Source: Riemerella columbina DSM 16469
GTDB lineage: Bacteria; Bacteroidota; Bacteroidia; Flavobacteriales; Weeksellaceae
Length of the DNA: 37,516 bases
Assembly (NCBI RefSeq): GCF_000374405.1
Contig: NZ_KB894226.1
Location: forward strand, 1 to 37,516
Direction: 5' to 3'
Shown: piece after piece, positions 1 to 7,942 of the stretch
How the letters are laid out: each line of letters begins with the position of its first letter
How positions within the stretch are numbered: position 1 is the stretch's first letter
Made by a program: the position numbers and the translations under genes
The notes under the pieces: generated by a model
Database searches by the model: none
The model's input: only the letters and a program-made list of their open reading frames with translations
What the model was told of the DNA's origin: nothing

Positions 1-132
1 AAAATAGAAAGAACCAATGGTTGGTTGGATAGTTATAGGTCTTTACTCAATAGATTTGACACAACAGTGGCTAGTTGGCTAGGATTTAATTATTTAGCAT
101 TTATAGTCATAGCCCTTAAAAAGTTTAAATGA
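1..132 (+). CDS. IS5-family-like transposase, C-terminal fragment
   Basis: The open frame enters from the left edge of the window and stops with TGA at 130-132, giving 43 residues. It contains the segment KIERTNGWLDSYRSLLNRFD followed by WLGFNYLAFIVIAL, which resembles the end of IS5-superfamily DDE transposases: the catalytic Glu and Arg in the (V/K)ERTxxWL motif, then a hydrophobic terminal helix. Only the tail is visible, so whether the gene is intact cannot be judged. No terminal inverted repeat can be assigned without the other end. The next gene is on the opposite strand and is separated from it by a hairpin terminator. Family assignment rests on this one motif. Confidence 0.7.
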   Translation, partial: KIERTNGWLDSYRSLLNRFDTTVASWLGFNYLAFIVIALKKFK

Positions 133-143
133 CTTCAAAGCAT

Positions 144-176
144 AAAAAAACCGCCTAAAAGTAGGCGGTTAATTTT
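144..176. terminator. Bidirectional hairpin terminator
   Basis: A 9-bp perfect stem (149-157 with 162-170, AACCGCCTA / TAGGCGGTT) has a 4-nt loop. It is flanked by an A-run at 144-150, which is a T-run on the minus strand, and by a T-run at 173-178 on the plus strand. It can end both the minus-strand lipoprotein transcript and the plus-strand IS transposase transcript. Confidence 0.85.
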
Positions 177-196
177 TTAATCAATATAGTTATTGA

Positions 197-484
197 TTAG
201 TGAGCTGCTTCTACAGCGTCTTTAGCGTTTTCAGTAGCATCTTTAGCAGCTTCAGCAGCGTCTTTAGCAGCTTCAGCAGCGTTGTCAGCAGCTTCACCAA
301 TACCTTCAGCAGCTACAGTAGCAGCAGAATCTACAACTTGAGCAGCAGAGTCAGCAACGCTAACAGCAGAATCAGTAGCAGCTAGTGCAGCAGAATCAGC
401 GTCAGTTGTGTTAGTAGTTTCAGTTTTCTTACAAGCTACAACAGCTAAAGCAGCGATAGCCGCTACGAACAATGATTTTTTCAT
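197..484 (-). CDS. Small Ala-rich repeat lipoprotein
   Basis: A 95-residue protein starting at the ATG at 484 (MKKSLFVAAIAALAVVACKK). The first 18 residues are a lipoprotein signal peptide with lipobox VVAC, so the mature protein would be anchored by Cys18. The mature part is low-complexity: several DSAA/DSAV units, then heptad-like units of the type AAEAAKDA, AAEAAKDA, TENAKDA, VEAA. These should form a long charged amphipathic helix. No enzyme family is recognisable. Similar short Ala/Lys/Asp-rich lipoproteins occur widely in Flavobacteriia without a known role. A longer reading from TTG at 544 is rejected because that codon lies in the predicted -7 promoter element. It is expressed alone, with its own promoter and terminator. 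Confidence 0.85.
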   Translation of the reverse strand: MKKSLFVAAIAALAVVACKKTETTNTTDADSAALAATDSAVSVADSAAQVVDSAATVAAEGIGEAADNAAEAAKDAAEAAKDATENAKDAVEAAH

Positions 485-541
485 AATTTTAAAATTTAAT
501 TTGTTTATAATTCTTTTATTCTCGTTCTCTTTTGAACAGGA

Positions 542-549
542 CAAATATA
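542..549 (-). promoter_or_regulatory. -7 box (TATATTTG) for the small lipoprotein
   Basis: On the minus strand 549-542 reads TATATTTG, matching the Bacteroidota -7 consensus TAnnTTTG. The predicted start of transcription near 536 leaves an A/T-rich leader of about 50 nt before the ATG at 484. No clear -33 TTG is visible at the expected distance. Confidence 0.6.
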
Positions 550-564
550 GAGTAGTAAATAAAT

Positions 565-595
565 TTGCGTGAGAAAAATTATTGTAATATCTTTG
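565..595 (+). promoter_or_regulatory. Promoter TTG-N20-TATCTTTG for the HTH-like membrane protein
   Basis: A -33 TTG at 565-567 and a -7 TATCTTTG at 588-595 are separated by 20 nt, a good match to the Bacteroidota housekeeping promoter. Transcription should begin near 602. It lies back to back with the minus-strand promoter at 542-549, so the two units are divergent and may interfere. It rules out translation starting at the TTG at 565. Confidence 0.7.
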
Positions 596-654
596 TAAAA
601 CGATTTTACAATTTATTATTATTGAAAATCAGTAATTTAATAAAATTTAAGGAT

Positions 655-1767
655 TTGTCAGATTTAGATTTATTACACTTCGAACAGTTAAAAAAAGAGG
701 TTCAAGCCGCCTACCTAGAGCGCCATAGCCCATCTGAAGAAGACATTTCTCAATGGAAAGGAATTGACATTGTCTATTTTCAGGAAGATTTAAGAAAATT
801 TGCTAAAGGTAATATTAGCGAAAAATCTTTCTATACTTATTTTAAAAATATCCCAACTGTAAAATTACCCCGTATTGATATGCTTAATTTATTGAGTATC
901 TACGCGGGATACGCTTCTTGGTACGATTTTAAAAAGAATCACGATTATGTTGAGGATATCCTCAAACAATTGGGAACCTCTGAGACTATTTCGGAGCATC
1001 AAAAATCAGAACTCCTTGAAACCACTCTACTTTCGACTGAAAAAACAAATCCAGTAGTTCAAGAAAATGACAATGACAAAAATCTTGTTTTACAAAAAAA
1101 CAACAATGATAATCAATTAATTAATGAAAATAAACCTTCAAAAAACAAGGCTAAATCTGTGATTTGGATAGTCGCCACATTTATTTTATTAGTCGTGTTG
1201 ATTGGATTTATCGTTTCAGATCGATTTTTAACTAAAAGTTATTCCTTTAGATTTATAGATGCGGATAGAAATACGAGTATTAATGATTATCTAGATGTTA
1301 AAATTCTTAAAGATGGTGAGTCCCCTATATTTCAAAAGGTAAAGCCTAATGAGATTTTAACCTATACTACAAAATCTAAAGTCTTAGCTATGGTAGTTTC
1401 CTCACCTTATTATAAAACCGATACCATTTATAGAAGTCTAGAAAATGCTCCAACTTATCCTGATTATGAGACGATTGAGCTAAAACCAGATGACTATGCT
1501 ATTATGCTCAATTATTATTCAAAAAAATCGGATGTAGATGTCAATAAAAAACGAGAACGCCTTAATAATTTGATTAGCGATGACGCCTTAATCTACCAAG
1601 TATTTGATAATGAAACTTATGGTGTGGAAATTTTGGATAAAGAACGCTATATTACCCTAATGACGACACCTACCACTTCTCTAAAAAATCTGCAAATGAT
1701 TAATACCAAAATGAGTAAAGGCAAAATCGTTATGATTAAATTTAGAATTACCAATAATAAAAATTAA
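655..1767 (+). CDS. Single-pass membrane protein with HTH-like N-terminal domain, unknown function
   Basis: About 370 residues if it starts at the TTG at 655; TTG at 622 is the alternative. No ATG is available in the conserved N-terminal part, and an earlier TTG at 565 is the -33 promoter box. Residues about 38-92 contain a fold-like segment that ends in the pattern 'hydrophobic-LSIYAGYASWYDF'. This strongly resembles the small HTH-like domain of many Bacteroidota signalling proteins (S..TL.R......TL..LA.Y.GY.SW.DF). A Glu/Asn/Lys-rich linker (about 120-165) follows, then one transmembrane helix at about 168-188 (SVIWIVATFILLVVLIGFIV). The last 180 or so residues should lie in the periplasm. 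The layout is cytoplasmic HTH-like, TM, then periplasmic domain, like a ToxR-type one-component regulator; that role is inference. The lipoprotein gene 11 bp downstream is probably in the same operon. Confidence 0.75.
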   Translation: MSDLDLLHFEQLKKEVQAAYLERHSPSEEDISQWKGIDIVYFQEDLRKFAKGNISEKSFYTYFKNIPTVKLPRIDMLNLLSIYAGYASWYDFKKNHDYVEDILKQLGTSETISEHQKSELLETTLLSTEKTNPVVQENDNDKNLVLQKNNNDNQLINENKPSKNKAKSVIWIVATFILLVVLIGFIVSDRFLTKSYSFRFIDADRNTSINDYLDVKILKDGESPIFQKVKPNEILTYTTKSKVLAMVVSSPYYKTDTIYRSLENAPTYPDYETIELKPDDYAIMLNYYSKKSDVDVNKKRERLNNLISDDALIYQVFDNETYGVEILDKERYITLMTTPTTSLKNLQMINTKMSKGKIVMIKFRITNNKN

Positions 1768-1777
1768 TCCTCAGCAT

Positions 1778-2359
1778 ATGAAGTTTACACCATATATTAC
1801 CCTAGTTGCTAGCATACTGTTGCTCCTATTTTCTTGTAATAAGAAAGAGCAAAGTCTTAGCGATTTAGAAAAACTACGCCTCAATAATAATAAAAATACC
1901 TATCCCGTAACTAAAATGGATAGCACCCAAGCCATCAACGCTATTACCCAGCAAAAAGTACAAGAGGTTTTAGATTTATCCACCTTATATTTATCTGGAA
2001 ATCAAGACACTGAAATTGACAGTACCATTTACAAACAGCTTTTAAAATATTTTGAAACCCCAGATTCATTAACCCTAAAACATTTGTTTACCGAATTAGA
2101 TAGCCTTAAAGTAAAACAAGCTAAAGTCCACGATCTTTCAATTACTAAAGAAACTTACAAGCGAGATACCATCAATAATGTAGCATTTAAGGTAGAATAC
2201 TTTGATAAAGGTAATAATTCTATGGGAATCCACCAGAGAGAGGCACAGTATATTTTGAAATCTGCACCAGAAAAATTTAAAAAAGAATTTAAGTTTTACT
2301 TTTTAAGTTTCTATCCCAAAGCAGAAAACGATAGTACAGCCTCTGGTGTTACGAGATAA
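1778..2359 (+). CDS. Lipoprotein of unknown function
   Basis: A 193-residue protein with a lipoprotein signal peptide (MKFTPYITLVASILLLLFSC, lipobox LFSC, Cys20) followed by a polar linker. The rest is predicted to be a helical then alpha/beta secreted domain with no cysteines or obvious catalytic motif. I do not recognise the family. It begins 11 bp after the HTH-like membrane protein, so the two are probably co-transcribed and may act together across the inner membrane/periplasm. Its last 49 bp overlap, in antisense, the 3' end of the 5-formyl-THF cyclo-ligase gene, and no terminator is visible between the two convergent genes. Confidence 0.8.
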   Translation: MKFTPYITLVASILLLLFSCNKKEQSLSDLEKLRLNNNKNTYPVTKMDSTQAINAITQQKVQEVLDLSTLYLSGNQDTEIDSTIYKQLLKYFETPDSLTLKHLFTELDSLKVKQAKVHDLSITKETYKRDTINNVAFKVEYFDKGNNSMGIHQREAQYILKSAPEKFKKEFKFYFLSFYPKAENDSTASGVTR

Positions 2360-2883
2360 TCTAATTGATAATCACCCTCCCAAATATCATCTATGGATTC
2401 TTTAGGTGGAAAATAATTGACACCCACCTTTAATGTCTTAGCTGAAACTTGCTGGAATAATCGATCATAAAATCCTTTGCCGTAACCCACACGGTTGCCA
2501 TTGGCATCGCAATATAATAATGGTGTAATGATATAATCAAAGTCCAATATGCCTGAATCTTCATCAGATTTAGGCTCTTCAATTCCCCATTTATTTTTTT
2601 TAAGCGGAGTTTGTGGGGTTAATTCAATAGAAATTAAATCATTACCGACCATCTTAGGTACAAACACTTTGATTTTTTTATTAAAACAATATTCAATTAG
2701 AATTTTTGTCTGGATTTCGTTAAATTTTTCTATTGGCAAAAAACAATGAATCTTCTGATTTTCAATTGGTTTGAATTGTGAAATAAACCGTTCTATAATA
2801 GCGTGGCTTAATTCAGACCGTTCATGAGCGGTAAGGGTGTCTCTTTTTTTTAAGTATAGCGTTCTAAGTTCTACCTTGATCAT
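2311..2883 (-). CDS. 5-formyltetrahydrofolate cyclo-ligase
   Basis: A 190-residue member of the 5-FCL/MTHFS (YgfA) family, which converts 5-formyl-THF to 5,10-methenyl-THF with ATP hydrolysis. The start has the typical 'K.ELR..YL.KR..L' pattern for substrate and nucleotide binding. Near residues 130-143 is the family signature VGYGKGFYDRLF (consensus GxGKGYYDR), which contributes to the Mg-ATP site. Length is normal for the family. The ATG overlaps the ferredoxin stop codon as ATGA, so the two are translationally coupled. The 3' end overlaps the convergent lipoprotein gene by 49 bp. A folate salvage role is likely; any link to its Fe-S partners is unknown. Confidence 0.9.
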   Translation of the reverse strand: MIKVELRTLYLKKRDTLTAHERSELSHAIIERFISQFKPIENQKIHCFLPIEKFNEIQTKILIEYCFNKKIKVFVPKMVGNDLISIELTPQTPLKKNKWGIEEPKSDEDSGILDFDYIITPLLYCDANGNRVGYGKGFYDRLFQQVSAKTLKVGVNYFPPKESIDDIWEGDYQLDYLVTPEAVLSFSALG

Positions 2884-3110
2884 GTTTCTTTTACAGAAAT
2901 AATATTAACGGGACACGCTTTAGAAGCCTTTTCACAAGCTTCAAAGGCTTCATGCAATGGCGTTTTTAATGTATGGAATCCTTTTTTATCATTAGACCTC
3001 AGCAACACAGACTTTCCATCTTTTTTGGACATGCGGAAAAACTCTGGTGCAAATTCTGCACAGTAGTTACAGCCGATACATTTGTCGCGTTGAAGTGTGA
3101 TAATGACCAT
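2880..3110 (-). CDS. Small single-cluster ferredoxin
   Basis: A 76-residue ferredoxin. Cys11, Cys14 and Cys17 form a CxxCxxC motif and Cys66 precedes a proline (CPV), the four-ligand pattern of a single [4Fe-4S] (or [3Fe-4S]) cluster. A fifth cysteine, Cys59, sits seven residues before Cys66 and could make a disulfide, as in some single-cluster ferredoxins. There is no second CxxCxxC, so this is not a 2[4Fe-4S] type. It lies 12 bp after the U32-family gene and overlaps the cyclo-ligase start by 4 bp, so it is probably translated with both. The likely role is electron donor, and the U32 protein is the obvious candidate partner (inference). Confidence 0.88.
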   Translation of the reverse strand: MVIITLQRDKCIGCNYCAEFAPEFFRMSKKDGKSVLLRSNDKKGFHTLKTPLHEAFEACEKASKACPVNIISVKET

Positions 3111-3122
3111 AATTCCTAATAT

Positions 3123-4367
3123 CTAAGCCTGAACAATCTTATAAATCTTATCGCTAGGGCGGACTCTAAAATCGGTTTTAAAGGTAATAACATCGGACTT
3201 TTTAGCATTCTCGCTCATCCCTTTGCCATCTACCATCATTTCTAAAATTTCCATTTCTTGAGATCCTGTGGTAGGACCTTGGATAAGGACTTTATCGCCC
3301 ACATTTAAATCGTAGGCTTCAATTAAAAATTCAGCGATATTGGATTTTGGATAATAATGTCTGCCTTTGCCCACATACACCTTTTTCTGGGTGGCATTAG
3401 AGCCTGGGTTAGGCGACCATTCCCCTAATTCTTGTCCTAAATAATAACCACTCCAAAAGCCTCTATTATAGACCTTTTCGAGTTCCTTCATCCAGTTGGC
3501 AACCTTTTCTTGGCTAAAGGTACCTTCTGCAATGCTATCAATCGCTTCACGATAACATTTGGTAACTGTAGCCACATATTCTGGGGCACGCCCACGCCCT
3601 TCAATTTTGAGGACTTTTACACCCGCATCTACAATCTCGTCTAAGAAATTGATTGTGCATAAGTCTTTAGGCGACATCATATACTCATTGTCTAGCTCTA
3701 TTTCAAAACCAGATTCTTGGTCGATAACCGTATATTTTTTTCTACAATTTTGCTTACACGCCCCACGATTCGCTGAGGAATTATGCGAGTGTAAACTCAA
3801 ATAACATTTCCCTGAAACTGCCATACATAGCGCTCCATGACCAAAAATTTCTATCTCTACTAAATTACCAGAAGGACCTTTAATCTCTTCTCTTTTTATC
3901 TGAGTGCAAATTTTCTTAATCTGACTAATACTCAACTCTCTACTCATCACCATGGTATCGGCAAACATAGCATAGAACTTTACCGTTTCGATATTGGTAA
4001 TGTTGATTTGTGTCGATATATGGACTTCCATACCAATCTGTCGAGCATAGGCGATTACCGCTTGATCCATCGCAATTACTGCGGTTAAATCTGCGGCTTT
4101 GGCCTTATCCAATAAAGTTTTGATGATGGACAAATCATGGTCGTAGATAATGGTATTGAGGGTCAAATAGGTACGCACGCCTTTTTCTTTACATCTACGG
4201 CTGATTTCTGGTAAATCGTCTATTGTAAAGTTCATAGAAGCACGCGCACGCATATTCAGCTGTTCTACACCGAAGTAGACAGAATCTGCACCATTATCAA
4301 TTGCCGCTTGCAAAGCAGTAAAATCCCCAGCGGGGCACATAAGCTCTATTTTCCCTGTATTTGTCAT
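3123..4367 (-). CDS. Peptidase U32 family protein (TrhP/RlhA-like RNA hydroxylase candidate)
   Basis: A 414-residue U32-family protein starting at the ATG at 4367 (MTNTGKIELMCPAGDF). The upstream TTG at 4391 lies in the promoter. The N-terminal TIM-barrel opens with the family-typical LMCPAGDFTALQAA.. NGADSVYFG. The U32 signature EIFGHGALCMAVSGKCYLS lies around residues 176-194 and is followed by two more cysteines in GACKQNC; together these four cysteines would bind the family's Fe-S cluster. Residues about 330-400 form the C-terminal U32 beta-barrel. E. coli members TrhP (tRNA U34) and RlhA (23S rRNA C2501) are prephenate-dependent RNA hydroxylases, not proteases; which RNA this one acts on cannot be told. 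First gene of an operon with a ferredoxin and 5-FCL. Confidence 0.88.
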   Translation of the reverse strand: MTNTGKIELMCPAGDFTALQAAIDNGADSVYFGVEQLNMRARASMNFTIDDLPEISRRCKEKGVRTYLTLNTIIYDHDLSIIKTLLDKAKAADLTAVIAMDQAVIAYARQIGMEVHISTQINITNIETVKFYAMFADTMVMSRELSISQIKKICTQIKREEIKGPSGNLVEIEIFGHGALCMAVSGKCYLSLHSHNSSANRGACKQNCRKKYTVIDQESGFEIELDNEYMMSPKDLCTINFLDEIVDAGVKVLKIEGRGRAPEYVATVTKCYREAIDSIAEGTFSQEKVANWMKELEKVYNRGFWSGYYLGQELGEWSPNPGSNATQKKVYVGKGRHYYPKSNIAEFLIEAYDLNVGDKVLIQGPTTGSQEMEILEMMVDGKGMSENAKKSDVITFKTDFRVRPSDKIYKIVQA

Positions 4368-4388
4368 TAGATATTTTGAAAATTTGTG

Positions 4389-4421
4389 CAAAGATAGAGA
4401 AATTTATATAGATGTTAGCAA
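4389..4421 (-). promoter_or_regulatory. Promoter for the U32-ferredoxin-cyclo-ligase operon
   Basis: On the minus strand a TTG (4421-4419) and TATCTTTG (4396-4389) are 22 nt apart, close to the Bacteroidota consensus. The transcription start would be near 4383, giving a leader of about 15 nt before the ATG at 4367. The stretch from 4422 to 4550, between this promoter and that of aspS, shows nothing recognisable. Confidence 0.65.
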
Positions 4422-4568
4422 CTGGAATTTAGAGTTTAGTCATTGAACCGTAAGTTCGCAAGTTAGAAGTTTTGAAGATTGATTTTTAAATAACTTACTG
4501 CCTGTTGCTTATTGCCTTCGGATAGGTATAAGGGATGCATTACTTTCTGCTGATTGCCACATTTTACT

Positions 4569-4576
4569 TATCTTTG
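4569..4576 (+). promoter_or_regulatory. -7 box (TATCTTTG) for aspS
   Basis: TATCTTTG matches the Bacteroidota -7 consensus exactly and lies 26 nt before the aspS ATG. The nearest TTG (4554-4556) is too close to be a -33 element, so the upstream element is weak or degenerate. Confidence 0.6.
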
Positions 4577-4602
4577 CAATCAATAAAAACAATCATCATA
4601 TT

Positions 4603-6348
4603 ATGTTTCGTACACATACCAATGGCGAACTTTCGCTACAACATACTGACCAAACCGTAACCTTAGCGGGTTGGGTGCAAACCATTAGAGACAAAGGTTT
4701 TGTTATCTGGATCGACCTTCGCGACCGCTACGGCATCACTCAATTGGTCTTAGATGAAGAACGAACCCCAAAAGAGTTAATGGCTCAAGCCAGAAAATTA
4801 GGTCGTGAATTTGTGATTCAAGTTAAAGGCAAAGTCGTAGAACGCAGTAGTAAAAACCCGAAAATTGCCACAGGCGACATTGAGGTTTTAGTAGAAGAAC
4901 TCACTTTACTCAACGATTCTAAATTACCGCCTTTTACCATAGAAGACGAAACCGATGGTGGCGAAGAACTGCGTATGAAATACCGCTATCTGGACATCCG
5001 TAGAAATCCAGTAAAAAATAAATTGGTATTCCGTAGCCAAATGGCTCAAGAAGTGCGTAACTATCTTTCTAATAGTGGCTTTATAGAGGTAGAAACGCCT
5101 GTTTTAATTAAATCTACTCCCGAAGGTGCAAGAGATTTTGTGGTGCCAAGCCGTATGAACGAAGGTCAGTTCTATGCCTTGCCACAATCGCCTCAAACCT
5201 TTAAGCAATTATTAATGGTAGGTGGACTAGACAAATATTTCCAAATTGTAAAATGCTTCCGCGATGAAGATTTGCGTGCCGACCGACAACCTGAGTTTAC
5301 ACAAATAGACTGCGAAATGGCATTTGTAGAGCAGGAAGACATTATGCAAGTGTTTGAAGGTATGACCCGCCACCTTCTAAAAAAGGTAACGAATAAGGAC
5401 TTTGGTGATTTCCCAAGAATGACCTTCGCCGAAGCCATGAAAACATATGGTAATGATAAGCCAGATATCCGCTTCGGGATGAAATTTGTAGAACTAAACG
5501 ACCTGACCAAAGGTAAGGACTTTAAAATTTTTGACGAGGCAGAATTAGTGGTGGGAATTAATGTAGAAGGCTGTGCCCATTATACCAGAAAACAAATTGA
5601 TGCCTTAATTAATTGGGTGAAGCGTCCACAAATTGGAGCATCAGGAATGGTTTGGGTAAAATATCAAGAAGATGGCAGTATCACTTCATCGGTGAATAAA
5701 TTCTACAATGAAGAGGATTTAAAACGCATTGCTGAAGCCTTTAATGCTAAAGCTGGTGATTTAATGCTCATCATGTCTGGAAAAACTTCTGAAGTTAGGG
5801 CCCAGTTATCGGCACTGCGTATGGAATTGGGGAATCAGTTAGGTTTAAGAAAGCCAGATGAATTTGCACCACTTTGGGTGGTAGATTTCCCTCTATTGGA
5901 ATGGGACGACGAAACCCAACGCTACCACGCGATGCACCACCCTTTTACCTCCCCAAAAACTGAAGATATTCCATTAATGGAAACTGAGCCTGGTAAAGTG
6001 CGTGCCAACGCTTACGACTTGGTGTTGAACGGCAACGAAATCGGTGGAGGCTCCATCAGAATTTACAATAGAGAGCTACAAAGTAAAATGTTCGATTTGC
6101 TAGGTTTTAGCAAAGAAGACGCCGAAGCTCAATTTGGATTCTTGATGAATGCCTTTAAATATGGCGCACCACCTCATGGCGGGCTAGCCTTTGGTTTTGA
6201 TAGATTGGTAGCTATTTTAGACGGCAATGAGGTGATTAGAGACTATATCGCTTTCCCAAAAAATAATAGCGGTAGAGATGTTATGATAGATGCACCAAGC
6301 CCAATTGAAACCGCTCAACTTGACGAACTACATCTTAAACTCAAATAA
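4603..6348 (+). CDS. aspS: Aspartyl-tRNA synthetase
   Basis: A 581-residue class IIb synthetase that charges tRNA-Asp. The N-terminal OB-fold anticodon domain (about 1-110) contains [20 protein letters not shown]. Motif 2 with the invariant Arg is at about 218-236 ([18 protein letters not shown]), and motif 3 is near 525-540 ([13 protein letters not shown]). A GAD insertion lies between, as in bacterial-type enzymes, and the length is normal. At the anticodon-domain position that often separates discriminating (Leu) from non-discriminating (His) bacterial enzymes, this protein has Lys in RDKG, so tRNA-Asn mischarging cannot be predicted. It is a single-gene unit with its own promoter and a strong bidirectional terminator after it. 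Confidence 0.98.
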   Translation: MFRTHTNGELSLQHTDQTVTLAGWVQTIRDKGFVIWIDLRDRYGITQLVLDEERTPKELMAQARKLGREFVIQVKGKVVERSSKNPKIATGDIEVLVEELTLLNDSKLPPFTIEDETDGGEELRMKYRYLDIRRNPVKNKLVFRSQMAQEVRNYLSNSGFIEVETPVLIKSTPEGARDFVVPSRMNEGQFYALPQSPQTFKQLLMVGGLDKYFQIVKCFRDEDLRADRQPEFTQIDCEMAFVEQEDIMQVFEGMTRHLLKKVTNKDFGDFPRMTFAEAMKTYGNDKPDIRFGMKFVELNDLTKGKDFKIFDEAELVVGINVEGCAHYTRKQIDALINWVKRPQIGASGMVWVKYQEDGSITSSVNKFYNEEDLKRIAEAFNAKAGDLMLIMSGKTSEVRAQLSALRMELGNQLGLRKPDEFAPLWVVDFPLLEWDDETQRYHAMHHPFTSPKTEDIPLMETEPGKVRANAYDLVLNGNEIGGGSIRIYNRELQSKMFDLLGFSKEDAEAQFGFLMNAFKYGAPPHGGLAFGFDRLVAILDGNEVIRDYIAFPKNNSGRDVMIDAPSPIETAQLDELHLKLK

Positions 6349-6370
6349 AAATTAAATCACATAGCATTTA

Positions 6371-6403
6371 AAAAACCTTTGAATATAGCATTCAGAGGTT
6401 TTT
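6371..6403. terminator. Bidirectional terminator between aspS and the convergent secreted-protein gene
   Basis: A 14-bp stem (6371-6384 with 6390-6403) with one G.T pair and a 5-nt loop carries A-runs on the left and T-runs on the right, so it works on both strands. The right arm touches the stop codon of the minus-strand gene. Confidence 0.9.
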
Positions 6404-7083
6404 TATTTAAGATACACCCGCTGATATAAAGCGATGAGAAACTGAGCAAAAGAAGCATCTAGCCTTACAATATCCCCAGTTTTAAAGCTTAAATATCCTT
6501 CGTTGGATTGTCCATTAAGTTTGGTTTTACTCAACGAAAAATATAACGGTGACTGTGGACTGCCTTCTTTGGCTTGCAGTTTTATTCTAGAGCCTAAAAA
6601 TCCACCCGTACTCACATTGGCTATTTTTAAGGTTAGCGGCAGTTGATAATAATGGAATTTTGGAATTTCAACAGATGTACCATTGACTTTAATTTTAACC
6701 TTATCTCCATAATTAATGAAGTAAGCCATGTCTGTATCATCCAACGATTCTGAAAACGGATAATAATACAATAGCACTTCATACGCGTGATGGTTCTTTT
6801 GAATTTTACCATCTATAGTTTCTGGGAAATTGATTTTAAAGGCATTAGCACCTGTGAGTTTCGCTTTGTTATAAATGGCTTTAAAATTAGCCTTATCATC
6901 TACCGAAGCATTAGATACTTGAATTTTTCCTAAGTACAGAGCATTCTCAGCATTTTTAGGAAGACTATAAAGAAATTTATCCGTGTTGGTATGGACATCT
7001 TTTGCTTCAACCAAATTATAAGTTTGAGCATAGATAACCATCGAAAAAAAGAATGCGAAAAACAAAAATATTTTATTCATCAT
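6403..7083 (-). CDS. Secreted protein of unknown function
   Basis: A 226-residue protein with a Sec signal peptide at residues 1-20 (hydrophobic core followed by a YAQ cleavage site). The mature part looks beta-rich: a metal- or stress-protein-like segment GANAFKINFPE, then YYYPFSE and a C-terminal half with alternating hydrophobic residues. There is no lipobox and no recognisable T9SS C-terminal signal. I do not recognise the family. Start is one of two consecutive ATG codons. It overlaps the end of rmlD by 11 bp, so it is the last gene of the thioesterase-rmlD unit and is closed by the terminator shared with aspS. Confidence 0.8.
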   Translation of the reverse strand: MMNKIFLFFAFFFSMVIYAQTYNLVEAKDVHTNTDKFLYSLPKNAENALYLGKIQVSNASVDDKANFKAIYNKAKLTGANAFKINFPETIDGKIQKNHHAYEVLLYYYPFSESLDDTDMAYFINYGDKVKIKVNGTSVEIPKFHYYQLPLTLKIANVSTGGFLGSRIKLQAKEGSPQSPLYFSLSKTKLNGQSNEGYLSFKTGDIVRLDASFAQFLIALYQRVYLK

Positions 7084-7933
7084 TAAGCGTTTTTATACAT
7101 TGTTCTAAACTATGTTCCCAGAATTTGGGTTCTATACCATAATGTTCCTCTATTTTATTTAGGCACAGCGTGCTTCTCATAGGGCGTTGCGCTGGGGTTG
7201 GATAGTCCGAAGTAGGTATCGGGTTAAGTTTTATTTCTGTCCCAGATAGCGTTTTAATTTTTTCTGCAAAATGATACCAAGTGGTTTCTGGATAATTTGA
7301 GAAATGATAAATACCAAAAGTCTTATATGGGGTGGTAATAATAGTCATTACTGCCTCTGCCAAATCATTAGCATTAGTTGGTTGACCGTATTGGTCGCTT
7401 ACGATATTGAGCTCTTCCTTAGTTGAAAATAAATGAAGCATGGTCTTCACAAAGTTTTTCTTAAACTCAGAATACAACCACGAAGTTCTTATAACAATCG
7501 TTTGAGGATTAAGTTCCAAAGCGGCTTCTTCACCTGCTCTTTTAGAAGCACCATAAACGCCAGTAGAACGCGTGAAGTTATCTTCGCTATAAGAGATATT
7601 GGTATTGCCATCAAAAACATAATCCGTAGAAATATGAATTAATATCGCACCCATGGTTTGGCTCACCTCGGCAAGATGAGCTACACCATCTCTATTGACC
7701 GCAAAGGCCTTTTCTGGCTCTTGTTCTGCTAAATCCACAGCGGTATAGGCTGCAGCATTGATGATATATTGCGGACGCTCTTCTAAAAGCACCTCTTCTA
7801 CCTCATCAAAATTGGTAATATCTAATTCTTCCGAAGTTTTGAACACCCATTGAAATTGAGGATAAAAAGGCATCAATTTTTTAAAACATTGGGCTAATTG
7901 TCCATTACCTCCTGTAACTAATATTTTGAACAT
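7073..7933 (-). CDS. rfbD: dTDP-4-dehydrorhamnose reductase
   Basis: A 286-residue extended SDR of the RmlD/RfbD type, which makes dTDP-L-rhamnose with NAD(P)H, the last step of rhamnose donor synthesis. The N-terminal Rossmann motif is TGGNGQLAQ (residues 7-15). STDYVFDG (102-109) and YGASK (Tyr127, Lys131) provide the catalytic Ser/Thr-Tyr-Lys triad. The C-terminal part contains RPMRSTLCLNK, typical of RmlD sugar-nucleotide binding. The other three rml genes are not in this window, so the pathway is encoded in a scattered way or elsewhere. It lies 9 bp from the thioesterase and overlaps the next gene by 11 bp. Confidence 0.92.
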   Translation of the reverse strand: MFKILVTGGNGQLAQCFKKLMPFYPQFQWVFKTSEELDITNFDEVEEVLLEERPQYIINAAAYTAVDLAEQEPEKAFAVNRDGVAHLAEVSQTMGAILIHISTDYVFDGNTNISYSEDNFTRSTGVYGASKRAGEEAALELNPQTIVIRTSWLYSEFKKNFVKTMLHLFSTKEELNIVSDQYGQPTNANDLAEAVMTIITTPYKTFGIYHFSNYPETTWYHFAEKIKTLSGTEIKLNPIPTSDYPTPAQRPMRSTLCLNKIEEHYGIEPKFWEHSLEQCIKTLNDE

Positions 7934-7942
7934 CGTTAAAGT

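Noticed and set aside
200-385. Ser/Phe-rich ORF on the plus strand
   Set aside because: It is the antisense image of the Ala-rich lipoprotein repeats; the lipoprotein has a signal peptide, promoter and terminator.
197-484. CRISPR-like or tandem DNA repeat
   Set aside because: The repetition follows codons of an Ala/Asp/Lys-rich protein with imperfect units and no spacers.
4422-4560. Hidden gene or remnant in the gap before aspS
   Set aside because: No frame of useful length and no family motif on either strand; it appears to be plain intergenic DNA with promoters at each end.
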